Virus record (IMG/VR): IMGVR_UViG_3300032116_000037
Coordinates: 1 to 64,000 of that record
Strand: one strand, 5' to 3'
Length of the DNA: 64,000 nt
Origin: a virus
Below, in pieces: positions 6,301 through 12,961 of the stretch. Below the pieces are notes generated by a model. That model ran no database searches. It was not told the DNA's origin and saw only the letters and a program-made list of their open reading frames with translations. The translations under genes were made by a program, and so were the position numbers. Position 1 is the first letter of the stretch; each line of letters starts with the position of its first letter.

Positions 6301-6456
6301 ATTAACCTCCCGAGCTAGAGAACAACGCGGCCCGCTTCGCCGCGTTCGCCTAGCCCAAATTTGACTTATACTGCACCGAAATGAAAAAGATGACCCAGAA
6401 CACGCATTTTCAAAAATAACGCATTCTGGGTCAAATTTGACGGCTTTATGAGCACT
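6301..6456. promoter_or_regulatory. Intergenic region with two inverted repeats
   Basis: CGCGGC/GCCGCG at 6326-6344 and a perfect 10-bp inverted repeat TGACCCAGAA/TTCTGGGTCA at 6391-6433 with a 23-bp loop. On the minus strand the second could be an operator or weak terminator between the 6457-6678 gene and the zinc-ribbon gene. No T-run is seen. Confidence 0.5.
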
Positions 6457-6678
6457 TTAGGCTCGCTTAGCCAAATCCCTGACAGGAAACCATTCATTAT
6501 GACCAGTGACCCAAAGACAAACTTTGGATTCTTTAGTCTCTCGGTTGGTTAATACCCGAGGTTCCGTCATGATTTTTCCGTTGGTGCCAGTGCTCTTTAC
6601 GAACACTTTTCGGCCAATTGGAAGATTTTCACTGACCCATTCCAAATCTTTAGTGATTTTTTCTGAGTTTGTGCTCAT
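6457..6678 (-). CDS. Hypothetical protein, SH3-like composition (73 aa)
   Basis: ATG 6678 follows AAGGAAAAG. After a helical start (SEKITKDLEWVSENL) the rest is a string of short strands (KVFVKSTGT, KIMTEPRVLT, KVCLWVTGHNEWFPVRDLAK) resembling a small beta-barrel with a conserved W-F-PVRDL end. Function unknown. Confidence 0.65.
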   Translation of the reverse strand: MSTNSEKITKDLEWVSENLPIGRKVFVKSTGTNGKIMTEPRVLTNRETKESKVCLWVTGHNEWFPVRDLAKRA

Positions 6679-6983
6679 TCGTATCTTTTCCTTTGAATAA
6701 CATTGTGGATTTGTTGCATTTGGCAAAACCTCTCAAGAATATGATAATCCCACCTTTCTTGAAAATGCTTCAAATACAGATTATTTACTCTGTTAAGTTC
6801 TTTGAAAGCTTTTTTGGGATTATTTTCCTTTTTGAATACTTCATCAGTTTGATGGAAATATTCTTTTCGCAGTTCAATAATATCCATATAGTCTTCTACA
6901 TGAATATTGAACTTACGGAGCTTTGCCCCTCGTGTTTTTAGTACTACTGCGAGGATTCCCATGGCTCTCCCTTTTTTAGACAT
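6675..6983 (-). CDS. Helical hypothetical protein (102 aa)
   Basis: The start is taken at ATG 6983 (MSKKGRAMG); a GTG ten codons upstream is the alternative. The protein is lysine rich and helical, with a likely coiled-coil stretch ELRKEYFHQTDEVFKKENNP and ERWDYHILERFCQMQQIHNV. It overlaps the next gene's start by 4 bp. Function unknown. Confidence 0.6.
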   Translation of the reverse strand: MSKKGRAMGILAVVLKTRGAKLRKFNIHVEDYMDIIELRKEYFHQTDEVFKKENNPKKAFKELNRVNNLYLKHFQERWDYHILERFCQMQQIHNVIQRKRYE

Positions 6984-7129
6984 TTTGGGGTAACTTGATT
7001 CATCCAATTCCACAAGTCAGCAGGTTTGCCCTGCTTAACTAACTTACTAGCTCCTTCAACAATCTTCCCATTCTTATCACGCGGATAAAGAACAAGGGTC
7101 GGCTTGGGGCTAGTTTCAGCTTTGGACAT
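6944..7129 (-). CDS. Small hypothetical protein (61 aa)
   Basis: ATG 7129 follows GGAAGAATGT. The protein starts MSKAETSPKPTLVLYPRDKN and ends GEPWESSQ. The central GKPADLWNWMNQVTPKCLKK is helical. It overlaps the flanking genes on both sides, as expected in a compact phage operon. Function unknown. Confidence 0.6.
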   Translation of the reverse strand: MSKAETSPKPTLVLYPRDKNGKIVEGASKLVKQGKPADLWNWMNQVTPKCLKKGEPWESSQ

Positions 7130-7646
7130 ACATTCTTCCTTTTTCTGAATCAAACACTTTTTCAAATGAGACACGAGACCCGTTTTTAATTACGAACCAA
7201 TTGCGAGGAAAGCGGCCCTCTGTGGCATTTACATACACTTCCCACATTTCATCTTGGCTCCATCCAGCATGCCCCGTGCCAATCGGAGCAATTAAAAAAT
7301 TGAGGAAGGGCTTCCTTTTTGTATACGAATACAGCTCTTTAAGCTGTGCCTCTATTTCTTCAAGTGGCACGCTGCGGGGTTGGACTGCTGTAGTACACGT
7401 GAGGATACCCCACCCAATTCCATCTGTTCCAGCCATTAGCCCGCTGGATATTCGAAGGACAGCAAACAACCCTCTAACGCGATTGCCACTGTTCCATTGA
7501 TTTTGAAATTTTTTATTATTTTCCCATCCTGATGCTCTGCCCATATAAGCCCATCCGGCACTACCAGCCCCATGAAAACCATTTTCATTTGTTTGAAAAA
7601 CGAAAATATCTCTATGTCCAATAGCACCCAATGCGGGCAGTTCCAT
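7116..7646 (-). CDS. A1S_2505-like phage protein (176 aa)
   Basis: Sequence signatures match the phage A1S_2505-type family: IFVFQTNENGFHGAGSAGWA (residues 13-32, the N-G-x-HGAG loop), WGILTCTTAVQPRSVPLEEI (about 79-98) and FLNFLIAPIGTGHAGWSQDE (about 113-132). The HGAGSA and IGTGHAGW loops resemble the ligand-binding loops of macro/NADAR-type folds, so a nucleotide or ADP-ribose-like ligand is conceivable, but this is inference. The start at 7646 (MELPALGAIG) is chosen where the conserved region begins. An upstream in-frame ATG at 7718 would add a hydrophobic stretch. Confidence 0.7.
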   Translation of the reverse strand: MELPALGAIGHRDIFVFQTNENGFHGAGSAGWAYMGRASGWENNKKFQNQWNSGNRVRGLFAVLRISSGLMAGTDGIGWGILTCTTAVQPRSVPLEEIEAQLKELYSYTKRKPFLNFLIAPIGTGHAGWSQDEMWEVYVNATEGRFPRNWFVIKNGSRVSFEKVFDSEKGRMYVQS

Positions 7647-7738
7647 TTTATTCACTTCATTTGTTAGAGTAAAACAATGTAAGAAAAAAAAGGGTACTAA
7701 GCGTATATATGTGTTCACCGCCGTTCCCCTCTGATAAA

Positions 7739-7825
7739 CTATAGTTTGTATCCAGTAGTTTCTTCAATATGAATGAGAATCATTTTGAAGATTGTAAAGA
7801 ATACAATGAGTGGTAGGATAAACAC
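7739..7825 (-). CDS. Possible 28-aa single-span membrane peptide
   Basis: A GTG start directly follows the stop of the upstream gene. The peptide is hydrophobic (FILPLIVFFTIFKMILI) with a short polar tail. No clear ribosome binding site. It could be real through coupling or chance in an AT-rich gap. The rest of 7647-7827 shows no gene. Confidence 0.3.
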   Translation of the reverse strand: MFILPLIVFFTIFKMILIHIEETTGYKL

Positions 7826-7827
7826 TA

Positions 7828-8484
7828 CTACTCGTCGCTGTCACCATCATCTTCGAGCGAGGCGAACAACTGTCCGAGAGTGTCCAGTCCCAATCCCGGT
7901 ACCGACTCATCACCCTTCGAGTAAAGGATGTCGTCTAACCCATCAGCCTTCGCACGTCCCGGAGTCCAGTAGGTACCATCTTCGGAAGCACCAACAAAGC
8001 TGAGAATCGATTGCGACTCAGATTGAATCGCTTGCAGCTTTGGAATCTGAATCTTCATGGACTGGACCGTGTTCCGCCACATTTCTGACAGCGAAACCTT
8101 TTGTGCCTCAGCCGACGCGTGCAACTTGTTCATGAGAACTTCGTCGCCAATCTTGTCCTGCAACTCTTGGACAGTCCCAATCGCGGTGAGAGCCTCGAAC
8201 TTCTCCAACTTTGCACTTGACAGTTGGTTGCGACGAATGGCTCGTGGGATAATACCCTCTGCCTTCGGGTTCGCTTCGTTCTTGGTAAAAATCTTGCGAT
8301 AGAGTGCTTCAGCTACCGCCTGCCGGTCGTCATCCTTCAGTTCACGGTCGACAAACGTTGACTTGAGATAGTCAATCGCGTCCTTCTTGGACATGTCACC
8401 ACGCTTCATCGCAGTGTACGATTCGAGAAGCTGCTCGTTAGAAACCTTGTTCACGTGAATGCTGTTTTTGCCTTTACGGGCCAT
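7828..8484 (-). CDS. Hypothetical protein with acidic C-terminus (218 aa)
   Basis: The start is placed at ATG 8484 (MARKGKNSIHV). The N-terminal basic part is followed by mostly helical sequence (EQLLESYTAMKRGDMSKKDA; TVQELQDKIGDEVLMNKLHA) and a strongly acidic tail ending EDDGDSDE. GC content and codon use are higher than its AT-rich neighbours, like the protein at 24214. No family is recognised; the layout (basic head, helical body, acidic tail) would suit a nucleoprotein or scaffold. Confidence 0.75.
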   Translation of the reverse strand: MARKGKNSIHVNKVSNEQLLESYTAMKRGDMSKKDAIDYLKSTFVDRELKDDDRQAVAEALYRKIFTKNEANPKAEGIIPRAIRRNQLSSAKLEKFEALTAIGTVQELQDKIGDEVLMNKLHASAEAQKVSLSEMWRNTVQSMKIQIPKLQAIQSESQSILSFVGASEDGTYWTPGRAKADGLDDILYSKGDESVPGLGLDTLGQLFASLEDDGDSDE

Positions 8485-8566
8485 GTGTGTAACCTTTGTA
8501 ACAGATGTGAAAAACCAAAACAAAACTCAAAAATCAAAATCAACCATCGACCAATTTCTTACACTT

Positions 8567-8803
8567 TCAATTCTCCTTTTGACGAAGATACAACTTGCCA
8601 CCACCTTTCACACGAAGATAGTGCAAATTTGTTAACTTACAGTCGCACAAATCCACCATCATCTGATGGTCTTCAACACTTTCAGGAAACTCCAATTTTA
8701 CTGTCACTGGTGGATTATACAATCTCAAAGAAAGCTCATTATCTTGAATGTTCGTTTTCAACACTCCAATCTTACACGCCACTTCCAATATTGTTGCTGT
8801 CAT
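8567..8803 (-). CDS. Small hypothetical protein (78 aa)
   Basis: ATG 8803 (MTATILEVACKIGV) follows AAGGAAAAAG. It has a beta-rich middle (LSLRLYNPPVTVKLEFPES) and a C-terminal strand-rich end (LHYLRVKGGGKLYLR). Overlaps the upstream gene by 32 bp. Function unknown. Confidence 0.6.
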   Translation of the reverse strand: MTATILEVACKIGVLKTNIQDNELSLRLYNPPVTVKLEFPESVEDHQMMVDLCDCKLTNLHYLRVKGGGKLYLRQKEN

Positions 8804-8960
8804 TTTCTTTTTCCTTAAAACACTGACAACCAATAAATTTATTTTTCTTTAATATTTCTTTTATTGTATTATCAGCTTCTTTAATTGTTTTTGCGACACA
8901 CTCAAAAACTAATTTTTTATTTTCCCACCCGCCAGCATTATCATAATATTTAAATTTCAT
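8772..8960 (-). CDS. Small hypothetical protein (62 aa)
   Basis: Starts MKFKYYDNAGGWENKK after AAAGGAAAA. A beta strand KLVFECVAKT is followed by a lysine-rich helix (EADNTIKEILKKN). It is the first gene of the minus-strand block, next to the divergent regulatory region. The strand-strand-helix pattern is loosely like the array proteins on the other side of that region. Confidence 0.6.
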   Translation of the reverse strand: MKFKYYDNAGGWENKKLVFECVAKTIKEADNTIKEILKKNKFIGCQCFKEKENDSNNIGSGV

Positions 8961-9392
8961 TTTTTTTCCTTTTTATTAAATCGCCCGACGATACACTACT
9001 TTTCATTTTTTTATTTTTATTTTTTTATTTTTTTATTTTTTCAGCGACCGCCAGAGGAACGGTGCGAGGCTTTGCGAGCACTCGTTCAGCCGGCAGCGGT
9101 CGCAATGGCCGGCCTAGCGACGACCCCCTGGATAGGGGGTCTAGCATTGGGGGTCGAGTCGAGACCGCAGACGAGGCTTTGCGAGTCAAGGTCGAGACTT
9201 GCTTTTCCGCGTCGCATATTGATAAAAATAATCTCAAAATAATACAGAAAATATATTAGAGGAAAAATTCCCGCCGTAAAGGCTGTTCAAGGGCTGTTAA
9301 AATTCCCTTAAGTCCGGCACGCTGTTTGCTCTATAGTGGCCCGGCAAGTGCCGCATTTCCATTTTATAAATAAAAATAATAAATAAAATAAT
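8961..9392. promoter_or_regulatory. Divergent intergenic region
   Basis: Minus-strand genes end their upstream side here and the plus-strand series starts at 9393. From 9000 to 9040 there is an almost pure T/A tract, then the 147-bp GC-rich repeat, then an AT-rich promoter-like stretch with CTATAGT (9332-9338) and TATAAAT (9365-9371) ahead of the first plus-strand ATG. The GC hairpin region between 9240 and 9360 (GCCGGCAC and GCCCGGCAAGTGCCGC) is also palindromic. Confidence 0.55.
9041..9187. repeat. 147-bp composite GC-rich repeat, copy 2
   Basis: The order of elements is the same as at 1760-1906: CAGCGACCGC, hairpin GAACG-GTGC/GCAC-T-CGTTC with loop GAGGCTTTGCGA (9057-9087), hairpin GACCCCC/GGGGGTC with loop TGGATA (9122-9141), the bases TCTAGCATTGGGGGT, then GAGGCTTTGCGA again (9173-9184), here with only a 3-bp stem GAC/GTC. 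The copies lie in direct orientation 7.28 kb apart. Confidence 0.85.
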
Positions 9393-10079
9393 ATGCAAAA
9401 TAATAATTTTATTGTAGATAAAGTTCATGGTGAATTGTATAATAATATTTTATACTTTACCTTGGAAAAACGCGAAAGTTTAGAATATTTGTGGAATTTT
9501 CGTATCGAAAAGTCAAAGTTTAACAATAATTTTGATAAATTTGCTAAGTTTTGCCGCGAAGTTACTAAAAAGACGGCCACGGAACTTAATAAGTACGTGG
9601 AAAATAAGGAAAAACTGCTCCCTATATTAGAATATAGTGGAAATAGCCCGCAAAAGTTAGAAATTCAGGCCAAACTTAATAAAATTATGCAAAATTTTGC
9701 TGAAATGGGCTTATTCCCATTAAAGCGTGTAGTTAAGTATAATCATATCCCGCTCAAGAAAAATATTACTGGATATGCTATCTTAGCTACTTCTACTTAT
9801 AGTAATCAGTCTCATAATATTAATGCTGAGTATGAGCATCCGCGTGTTGCTATTGTAGAAGAAGAAAATAAAGAAGATAAAAAAGTTAGCTGGGAAATGG
9901 CCCCTCCCAAAAGAAAAGCCCCACGTAAGCGGCAATATACTAAAAGACGTGGGCCTTCTACTAATAATAAATATTTCACTATTGATACCCGCAGCTTAAT
10001 TAAAGAAGATGAAGCTATGGGTATTGCTTATAATGCAGAAAAGAATAATAGTATTAGTAAGTTGCTAGAGGATTTATAA
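9393..10079 (+). CDS. Basic hypothetical protein, distantly like the 24214 protein (228 aa)
   Basis: This is the first gene of the plus-strand series. Residues 60-80 (TKKTATELNKYVENKEKLL) and 104-125 (KIMQNFAEMGLFPLKRVVKY) resemble TKLTTDLNLYIQNRENIQ and RVMVRYQKMGFNYATRTAIY of the protein at 24214, suggesting a shared helical domain. A very basic linker (PPKRKAPRKRQYTKRRG, about 171-187) could bind DNA or RNA. The C-terminus SKLLEDL also recurs in spirit in the 24214 protein (SLEDLL). Function unknown. Its stop overlaps the start of the first array gene (TAATG). Confidence 0.75.
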   Translation: MQNNNFIVDKVHGELYNNILYFTLEKRESLEYLWNFRIEKSKFNNNFDKFAKFCREVTKKTATELNKYVENKEKLLPILEYSGNSPQKLEIQAKLNKIMQNFAEMGLFPLKRVVKYNHIPLKKNITGYAILATSTYSNQSHNINAEYEHPRVAIVEEENKEDKKVSWEMAPPKRKAPRKRQYTKRRGPSTNNKYFTIDTRSLIKEDEAMGIAYNAEKNNSISKLLEDL

Positions 10080-10240
10080 TGGAATATAAAATTTCAGCCA
10101 GATTCTCAGATGCTAAAATGTTTATAATATTAACGTGCAGCTCAGATAAATTAGTAGATGTAATTAGATTGAAAAGAAATCTTATATGTCGTTGGCTTAT
10201 GAATAGTTTAATTATCAGAAAATATGAGAATTTTAATTAA
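10079..10240 (+). CDS. Array small protein 1 (53 aa)
   Basis: First member of the tandem array of tiny genes. ATG overlaps the upstream stop (TAATG). Reads MEYKISARFSDAKMFIILT, then a helix DKLVDVIRLKRN: the strand, strand, turn, helix, strand order seen through the array. No Shine-Dalgarno motif. Function unknown. Confidence 0.6.
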   Translation: MEYKISARFSDAKMFIILTCSSDKLVDVIRLKRNLICRWLMNSLIIRKYENFN

Positions 10241-10385
10241 ATACCGCAATTCCCGCATTTATTTATTTTTTAAAGATGAAAAAATGCGCAATATGGCATA
10301 TACAAAACGTGGCATGATAAATTATCCCCACCAAAGATTTTTCCTATTTACTCGCGGTGAATATGAGAGTATATGCACAAAATAA
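10224..10385 (+). CDS. Array small protein 2 (53 aa)
   Basis: Starts 17 bp inside the previous gene in another frame. MRILIKYRNSRIYLFFKDEK gives two strands and an acidic turn; the end is QRFFLFTRGEYESICTK. Function unknown. Confidence 0.55.
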   Translation: MRILIKYRNSRIYLFFKDEKMRNMAYTKRGMINYPHQRFFLFTRGEYESICTK

Positions 10386-10522
10386 ATGTTAATTTTGACT
10401 CATGGGCGAATAGTTTTTGTCTGAAAACAGAAGATAAAATTATAATGGGTATGATAGTATTTAAAAGAATCATAATAATGCATCCACATATATCTAGTAT
10501 TTATCTTTTAAAAACAATTTAA
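10373..10522 (+). CDS. Array small protein 3 (49 aa)
   Basis: Overlaps the previous gene by 13 bp. Starts MHKINVNFDSWANSFCLKTE, continues with a hydrophobic basic strand (MIVFKRIIIMHPHI). Function unknown. Confidence 0.55.
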   Translation: MHKINVNFDSWANSFCLKTEDKIIMGMIVFKRIIIMHPHISSIYLLKTI

Positions 10523-10523
10523 A

Positions 10524-10676
10524 ATGGATAAAATTCAAGTATATTATTCAGTAAGCCTAAAATGGTTTATATTGAAATATAGTTGCAAAAAAACCGCAGA
10601 TGCTTTAAAAGATAGAATATATCTAATACATATAGATACTCCAGTCTTATCAATGCGCCGCATACTTAAAGACTAA
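10524..10676 (+). CDS. Array small protein 4 (50 aa)
   Basis: One base after the previous stop. MDKIQVYYSVSLKWFILKYS, then helix KKTADALKDRIYLIH. A typical array member: two strands then an ALKDRI helix. Function unknown. Confidence 0.55.
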   Translation: MDKIQVYYSVSLKWFILKYSCKKTADALKDRIYLIHIDTPVLSMRRILKD

Positions 10677-10679
10677 ATT

Positions 10680-10829
10680 ATGATTACAATAGTTCAAGAC
10701 GAATCTACTCTAACGGCAATAAGCAAATATAAATATATATCTTTAATCATGGGGATGAAGTTATTAATATTATCTAATACTGATAAGCTTATTGTTAAGG
10801 GCGGCGCTATTTTAGTTGAAATTGAATAA
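10680..10829 (+). CDS. Array small protein 5 (49 aa)
   Basis: Three bases after the previous stop. MITIVQDESTLTAISKYKYI, then ISLIMGMKLLILSNTDKLIV. Function unknown. Confidence 0.55.
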   Translation: MITIVQDESTLTAISKYKYISLIMGMKLLILSNTDKLIVKGGAILVEIE

Positions 10830-10831
10830 AT

Positions 10832-10981
10832 ATGTCAAATAAAATCATTGTTAGATACACCAGCAACCTTGATTTAATATCAATAATTTTCCCAGAAGAT
10901 AAGATTTTTATGGTCGAAATATTACTAGAAAAACGGGCCGCAATTTCTCCTTTAGAAATAGCATTTTTAATTCAGACTTAA
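10832..10981 (+). CDS. Array small protein 6 (49 aa)
   Basis: Starts two bases after the previous stop. Contains FPEDKIFMVEILLEKRAAIS; the FPEDK turn recurs as FPTDENKISV at 15846 and YPEDKNKIGV at 16058. Function unknown. Confidence 0.55.
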   Translation: MSNKIIVRYTSNLDLISIIFPEDKIFMVEILLEKRAAISPLEIAFLIQT

Positions 10982-10982
10982 A

Positions 10983-11148
10983 ATAAATAGTCAAACTCAA
11001 ACCACACTTTACGCCCGCCGAATTAAAGTATGGCGTATGTATAAATATATACCTAGAAACAGTAGATTGGCATACTCTTGCAAGAAAAATTGCCACTATT
11101 GTAACATTTGATTATTATACTAGAATAATAACATGGCCAAGCCCATAA
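10983..11148 (+). pseudogene. Frameshifted array member (group D)
   Basis: Residues SQTQTTLYARRIKVWRMYKY in one frame and IYLETVDWHTLARKIATIVT in the next line up with SQTQNSLIASSIRVLCYGKY and LYLESLDWLKIDNKIEYIRK of the intact gene at 13101. A one-base change between the halves breaks the frame and there is no ATG at the expected start, so this copy appears dead. Confidence 0.6.
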
Positions 11149-11276
11149 GAGTAAAATACTATCAATATACTTATCATTCTGATAGATATTTATATTTATC
11201 AATAAAAGATAAAGATATGTGGTTAAAAATAAGGGCTAAAATAATTTGTATAAAGAATATCAGGTTTATAATATAA
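11133..11276 (+). CDS. Array small protein 7, group D (47 aa)
   Basis: MAKPIRVKYYQYTYHSDRYL, then YLSIKDKDMWLKIRAKIICI. The IRV-strand, RYLYL strand and WLKI-xx-KI helix match the 13101 protein (IRVLCYGKYLYLES and WLKIDNKIEYI), so the two are paralogues. Starts inside the preceding pseudogene. Function unknown. Confidence 0.6.
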   Translation: MAKPIRVKYYQYTYHSDRYLYLSIKDKDMWLKIRAKIICIKNIRFII

Positions 11277-11315
11277 GTAAAAGGGACGCGGCCCGTAGAT
11301 TTTTGACTGAATAAG

Positions 11316-11480
11316 ATGATTAATACTATATATATAGATATAAACCCTCCAGGTATAGATTTACATATAAACAGTGAATCATTATTAAATACTATAACTC
11401 ATAAAATACGTTGTCTTGGATATATGGAAACTCCTCTTTATGTAAGATATCATGATAAACACTGTATATATAGACAATAA
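11316..11480 (+). CDS. Array small protein 8, group C (54 aa)
   Basis: MINTIYIDINPPGIDLHINS followed by LLNTITHKIRCLGYMETP. Its direct neighbour at 11452 begins MINTVYIDNKGTGIDIACTD, a clear tandem duplicate. A 40-bp AT/GC-mixed spacer precedes it. Function unknown. Confidence 0.65.
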   Translation: MINTIYIDINPPGIDLHINSESLLNTITHKIRCLGYMETPLYVRYHDKHCIYRQ

Positions 11481-11670
11481 AGGTACAGGGATAGATATAG
11501 CCTGTACTGATAATACACTGGAGTTTGCAAACAATATAAGGAAGAAATACCGTTTAATCCGAAATGGCCCGGTTATATCATTTAAAAATACACTCTATAT
11601 TTTTTATTTTACTGAAGAAATGATGGAAAAAGCGCGGGAAAATGGCACTATTTATGAAAAACACGCGTAA
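11452..11670 (+). CDS. Array small protein 9, group C (72 aa)
   Basis: Tandem paralogue of the 11316 gene; starts 29 bp inside it in another frame. After MINTVYIDNKGTGIDIACTD come the helix LEFANNIRKKYRLI and a C-terminal extension EEMMEKARENGTIYEKHA. Function unknown. Confidence 0.65.
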   Translation: MINTVYIDNKGTGIDIACTDNTLEFANNIRKKYRLIRNGPVISFKNTLYIFYFTEEMMEKARENGTIYEKHA

Positions 11671-11873
11671 ATGAAGGGGATTTCGCGTTGATGAAGTTGG
11701 GCCCATAAATGATTATTATATACTTATCCCTATCCCCTCCCCCTCCCATAGGTTATTCTCCCCTTTATATATTCTATATATTGTATGGTATAATAGAGTA
11801 TTATTCCCCTAGTAATATAATGATATATTCCCTGTGTTTTTGGGGGTAAAATGGGGAAATAGGTATTAGCTTT
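11671..11873 (+). promoter_or_regulatory. Array-internal spacer with promoter-like bases
   Basis: The largest gap inside the array. It holds pyrimidine tracts (CCCCTATCCCCTCCCCCTCCC near 11737 is one of them in part), TATAAT at 11790-11795 within an inverted repeat (ATAAT-AGAGT-ATTAT), and GTTTTTGGGGG. It could be an internal promoter for the following genes. No gene is seen. Confidence 0.4.
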
Positions 11874-12044
11874 ATGCAATATTTTAAAGTCGTTTTTCTC
11901 TATGGTATGGGCTATATTTTATACTGCCCGCACGACCAATATGCTATAAATTTACAGACAAAAAATTATTACGTATTTCCTAATCTATATTTAATTATAT
12001 CAAAAGAGATATATAATAACACGATGAACAAAAGAATTATTTAA
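11874..12044 (+). CDS. Array small protein 10 (56 aa)
   Basis: MQYFKVVFLYGMGYILYCPH, then DQYAINLQTKNYYVFPNLYL. Strand-rich, ending in a helix. First gene after the internal spacer. Function unknown. Confidence 0.55.
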   Translation: MQYFKVVFLYGMGYILYCPHDQYAINLQTKNYYVFPNLYLIISKEIYNNTMNKRII

Positions 12045-12065
12045 CCAATTACCTATAATTCATTT

Positions 12066-12239
12066 ATGAAAATTAAAGTAAAAATAATCTACTTACTAAA
12101 TCTTCGTTTTTGGACGCTTGATATCTACGGGCCGAGAAATTTTATAAAAAAAATGGAAGTAAAAAGGGGTTTGATGACTTCTTTTAATAAAACTTGTAGT
12201 ATGTTAAATATTAATTTATTTTATTATAGAGATCAATGA
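12066..12239 (+). CDS. Array small protein 11, group A (57 aa)
   Basis: Group A is marked by a K-I-x-V first strand, a second strand ending in a GP turn, then a helix. Here MKIKVKIIYLL, FWTLDIYGPRNFIKKMEVKR. Compare 13730 (IHYIGPRDSIRQI), 14061 (LFIDGPKNFIKMI) and 15130 (LFLDGPRELMNIL). Function unknown. Confidence 0.65.
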   Translation: MKIKVKIIYLLNLRFWTLDIYGPRNFIKKMEVKRGLMTSFNKTCSMLNINLFYYRDQ

Positions 12240-12397
12240 AAATAAAAGTTGAATTTGACTTACATGCAAATTGTTTTTGGCTCTCACCAAATAATAAATA
12301 TGTATTGTCTATTATTATAGCTAAAAGATATTTGATATGCAGCTGGAATACTCATGGGATTTTCCTTATGAATAAAAATTATGAATGCCAGATATAA
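12236..12397 (+). CDS. Array small protein 12 (53 aa)
   Basis: ATGA overlap with the previous gene. MKIKVEFDLHANCFWLSPNN keeps the KIKV start; then YVLSIIIAKRYLICSW. Function unknown. Confidence 0.6.
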   Translation: MKIKVEFDLHANCFWLSPNNKYVLSIIIAKRYLICSWNTHGIFLMNKNYECQI

Positions 12398-12530
12398 TAG
12401 AAAAATAAAAGCTTTTATAATAACTTTTAATAAAAAGACCGGGGCGTATGCGAAAAACCTCTATCAGAAAAGGTTATTTCTTTATAAAACAGGAGCTGGT
12501 TTGAAAATATACGCAGAATATAAAAAATAA
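12381..12530 (+). CDS. Array small protein 13 (49 aa)
   Basis: Overlaps the previous gene by 17 bp. Basic: MNARYNRKIKAFIITFNKKT, then AYAKNLYQKRLFLYKTGAGL. Function unknown. Confidence 0.55.
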   Translation: MNARYNRKIKAFIITFNKKTGAYAKNLYQKRLFLYKTGAGLKIYAEYKK

Positions 12531-12533
12531 ATT

Positions 12534-12698
12534 ATGAGAACAAGTAAAATATATGTAAGTTGGGATTATAATGTAAAATGTTATAGATTCGATGACCGTG
12601 ATGGAGTATATATGTGGTTAATAGGGATGGTCAGGATTAAAAGAACATTCATTACCAAACACCATATCGGCCGCCACTCTTATCTTCATTTTCGCTAA
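12534..12698 (+). CDS. Array small protein 14 (54 aa)
   Basis: MRTSKIYVSWDYNVKCYRFD, then MWLIGMVRIKRTF and a histidine-rich end KHHIGRHSYLHFR. Its stop overlaps the next ATG (TAATG). Function unknown. Confidence 0.55.
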   Translation: MRTSKIYVSWDYNVKCYRFDDRDGVYMWLIGMVRIKRTFITKHHIGRHSYLHFR

Positions 12699-12853
12699 TG
12701 AATACAATACGGTTTAAATATTATAAAGCGCTCCGCTTATTCTTTTTTTACTTTCAAAACAAAAAACATGCAGAAAGTTTTAAAATAAAAAGTTATTTAA
12801 TTGGTCGTTTTAAGATACACTCTCAATATGAAAATGATTTGGAATCTATATAA
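12698..12853 (+). CDS. Array small protein 15 (51 aa)
   Basis: MNTIRFKYYKALRLFFFYFQ followed by helix KKHAESFKIKSYLIGRFKI. Start overlaps the upstream stop. Function unknown. Confidence 0.55.
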   Translation: MNTIRFKYYKALRLFFFYFQNKKHAESFKIKSYLIGRFKIHSQYENDLESI

Positions 12854-12960
12854 TATTGACGCATCCTTCTGCGATTATGGTTGATTTTATTAGAAAGAAA
12901 AAGAATATGATAAACTGGTTTGTACGCTTGGGCGTATCGCAGAAACACAAACAAACATAA
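12828..12960 (+). pseudogene. Probable frameshifted array member
   Basis: ATG 12828 opens MKMIWNLYNIDASFCDYG and stops; the adjacent frame continues MVDFIRKKKNMINWFVRLGV to a stop at 12958. Joined by one base shift the pieces would give a 44-residue array-type protein (strand, strand, basic helix, strand). Confidence 0.4.
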
Positions 12961-12961
12961 T

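Noticed and set aside
7116-7718. Longer start (ATG 7718) for the A1S_2505-like gene
   Set aside because: The added 24 residues are hydrophobic and lie upstream of the conserved start; the 7646 start suits the family better.
10908-11096. Minus-strand frames over the small-gene array
   Set aside because: They lie opposite well-tiled plus-strand frames, start at random and have no ribosome sites.
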